From Eubacteriaceae bacterium UBA4266 (lineage in GTDB: Bacteria > Bacillota > Clostridia > Eubacteriales > Eubacteriaceae), in NCBI GenBank assembly GCA_002396065.1, contig DGWE01000041.1, forward strand, positions 1 to 6,999: a DNA stretch of 6,999 nucleotides. Reading direction: 5' to 3'. Within the stretch, counting starts at the first letter, position 1, and each line of letters starts with the position of its first letter. A model generated the notes under the pieces. It ran no database searches and was not told the DNA's origin. It worked only from the letters and a program-made list of their open reading frames with translations. The position numbers and the translations under genes were made by a program. Of the stretch, positions 6,274 through 6,999 are shown one piece after another.

Positions 6274-6302
6274 TTGTCAGGCGCCTAAAACTGTGATACA
6301 CT
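6274..6302 (+). promoter_or_regulatory. Sigma-A-type promoter of the 143-aa gene
   Basis: TTGTCA (6274-6279), a 17-nt spacer and TACACT (6297-6302) are present. TGA just before the -10 box forms an extended -10 (TGATACACT). The start would be near 6309, giving a leader of about 24 nt. The spacer includes the palindrome AGGCGCCT (6279-6286), and TTTTCT-AA-AGAAAA (6302-6315) sits on the predicted start site. No terminator is visible between the MMPL stop and this promoter, so read-through from the MMPL gene is also possible. Confidence 0.75.
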
Positions 6303-6332
6303 TTTCTAAAGAAAACGTTTGAGGTGAATGAA

Positions 6333-6764
6333 ATGAAACAACAAAAAATCAGATTACAGCAGCTGCGGGCGATCGCCCGTTACGAAACGACCTTTAAAGA
6401 CATCTTGGATGCGCAGGCACCGTCCGGTGACGGAAACGGCGTGCACATTCTCGGACGCTACTTCTACACTTTAGATGATTTGCTTGCGGCGCTGAAAAAC
6501 ATTCGGGACAAGGACCCGAAGGCTGCCGATTTCCAGACCTATTGGATCACGCCGATCCGCGACGGTGCCACCCATTTCAGCCGGAACTGTCTCGCCGGCG
6601 GACCGTCCAGCGACGCGCCGGAGGACAAGCTCTTCCGCAAGGCCTGGAACGTGCTCACGGCCATTCCCGCCGACGATCCTGACGCCAAAATCTCCGACAC
6701 CGGCGCGATACCTAAAATCGACGCCGCGATTGCCGAAATCGAAGCCTTTTTAGACCAGGCTTAA
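6333..6764 (+). CDS. Hypothetical protein, 143 aa, unknown function
   Basis: I do not recognise the family. The protein is small, soluble-looking, strongly charged, and has no signal peptide or membrane segment. The N-terminal ~27 residues are basic and probably helical (KQQKIRLQQLRAIARY). A Gly-rich turn SGDGNGVHILGRYFYTL (31-47) follows, then a helix-like stretch (48-60), an aromatic segment DFQTYWITPIRDGATHF (66-82), a single Cys86 in RNCLAGG, a helix-like segment (98-110), a Pro/Asp-rich loop, and an acidic C-terminal helix ending EIEAFLDQA. The ATG at 6333 has GAGGTG (6321-6326) 6 nt upstream. The in-frame GTG at 6324 is part of that ribosome binding site, so I prefer the ATG; starting at the GTG would add three residues. 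A dedicated promoter and a terminator make it a single-gene unit. Codon use resembles its neighbours. A link to the transporters is not shown. Confidence 0.85.
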   Translation: MKQQKIRLQQLRAIARYETTFKDILDAQAPSGDGNGVHILGRYFYTLDDLLAALKNIRDKDPKAADFQTYWITPIRDGATHFSRNCLAGGPSSDAPEDKLFRKAWNVLTAIPADDPDAKISDTGAIPKIDAAIAEIEAFLDQA

Positions 6765-6860
6765 CGGCGATAGATTTCAGAAATCAACGGCAGCCCGGAC
6801 ATCAAGGCCTGCCCGACACGCCCCACGACCACCACACCAATTTTATCCGGTAATTTTCAG

Positions 6861-6888
6861 AGCAGAGCGCGAAAGCGCTCTGTTTTTT
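6861..6888 (+). terminator. Rho-independent terminator after the 143-aa gene
   Basis: An 8-bp GC-rich stem, CAGAGCGC (6863-6870) with GCGCTCTG (6875-6882), is closed by a GAAA tetraloop and followed by six T residues (6883-6888). Weak pairing of 6861-6862 with the first Ts is possible. It lies about 100 bp after the stop codon at 6764. I see no gene in the interval 6765-6860. Confidence 0.92.
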
Positions 6889-6925
6889 GTTTAGATATTG
6901 TTTAGATTTGAGGTACCTCCTGTCA

Positions 6926-6954
6926 TTGCAGTGCCCCTGCCGATATGCTATGGT
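6926..6954 (+). promoter_or_regulatory. Probable promoter for the gene starting at the right edge
   Basis: TTGCAG (6926-6931), a 17-nt spacer and TATGGT (6949-6954) are present, with TGC before the -10 box (extended -10). The start would be near 6961, about 24 nt before the proposed TTG start codon. A perfect 10-bp palindrome GAGGTACCTC (6910-6919) lies just upstream of the -35 box and could be a regulatory site. Confidence 0.6.
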
Positions 6955-6984
6955 ATTTTTATCTTAATTATTGGAGGTTGCATC

Positions 6985-6999
6985 TTGAAGCAGCGCAGC
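6985..6999 (+). CDS. Start of an unidentified gene (TTG start, cut by window end)
   Basis: Five codons starting with TTG (translated M-K-Q-R-S) follow TTGGAGG (6971-6977) with 7-nt spacing, and an extended -10 promoter lies at 6926-6954. The gene runs off the window, so the product cannot be named. No ATG is positioned correctly relative to this ribosome binding site. The alternative TTG at 6979 is only 1 nt from GGAGG. Confidence 0.5.

Noticed and set aside
5664..6296. 210-codon plus-strand frame overlapping the MMPL 3' end
   Set aside because: It is Arg/His/Pro-rich, out of frame with the MMPL gene, and has no ribosome binding site at its start.
6324..6332. GTG at 6324 as the start of the 143-aa protein
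   Set aside because: The GTG is part of the GAGGTG ribosome binding site that serves the ATG at 6333, and nothing resembling a ribosome binding site precedes it.
6945..6999. ATG at 6945 with a frame open to the window end
   Set aside because: It overlaps the -10 box of the proposed promoter and lacks a ribosome binding site. The TTG at 6985 fits better.

Overview
The window looks like chromosomal DNA of a Gram-positive, probably Firmicutes (Clostridia/Eubacteriales-like) bacterium. The evidence is strong AAGGAGG-type ribosome binding sites, short AT-rich intergenic regions with sigma-A-type promoters, rho-independent terminators, and GC-rich genes favouring C or G at third codon positions. 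The species assignment is inference. Nothing mobile is visible: no insertion sequence, integrase, tRNA, rRNA or CRISPR array.

Layout from left to right. (1) A two-gene ABC exporter (ATPase 10-789, ABC-2 permease 796-1590) ends at a strong terminator (about 1630-1684). (2) A TetR-family regulator (1811-2413) has its own promoter and a perfect 8+8 bp inverted repeat over the -35 box. One base after its stop comes a CPA-type cation:proton antiporter-like protein (2415-3440) that appears to lack an internal block. (3) A second TetR-family regulator (3444-4001, minus strand) is convergent with the antiporter and divergent from an RND/MMPL-family transporter (4174-6246). Their shared 172-bp intergenic region holds promoters in both directions and two different palindromes. 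(4) A 143-aa protein of unknown function (6333-6764) has its own promoter and terminator. (5) A further promoter and the first five codons of a TTG-started gene lie at the right edge.

The window is therefore an efflux/ion-transport cluster with three membrane transport systems and two TetR-type sensors. The most notable signal is regulatory. The inverted repeat over the first TetR promoter (ATTGACCATTTAGTCAAT) recurs almost exactly just upstream of the MMPL gene (ATTGAACATTTGTCAAT). This suggests that one regulator, most simply the 1811-2413 TetR, controls both its own antiporter operon and the MMPL pump more than 2 kb away. A separate CCCGGG-centred palindrome in the 3444-4001 TetR promoter is its likely autoregulatory operator. 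I see no wholly new kind of system. The shared operator, the apparently shortened antiporter and the unrecognised 143-aa protein are the items worth a second look.
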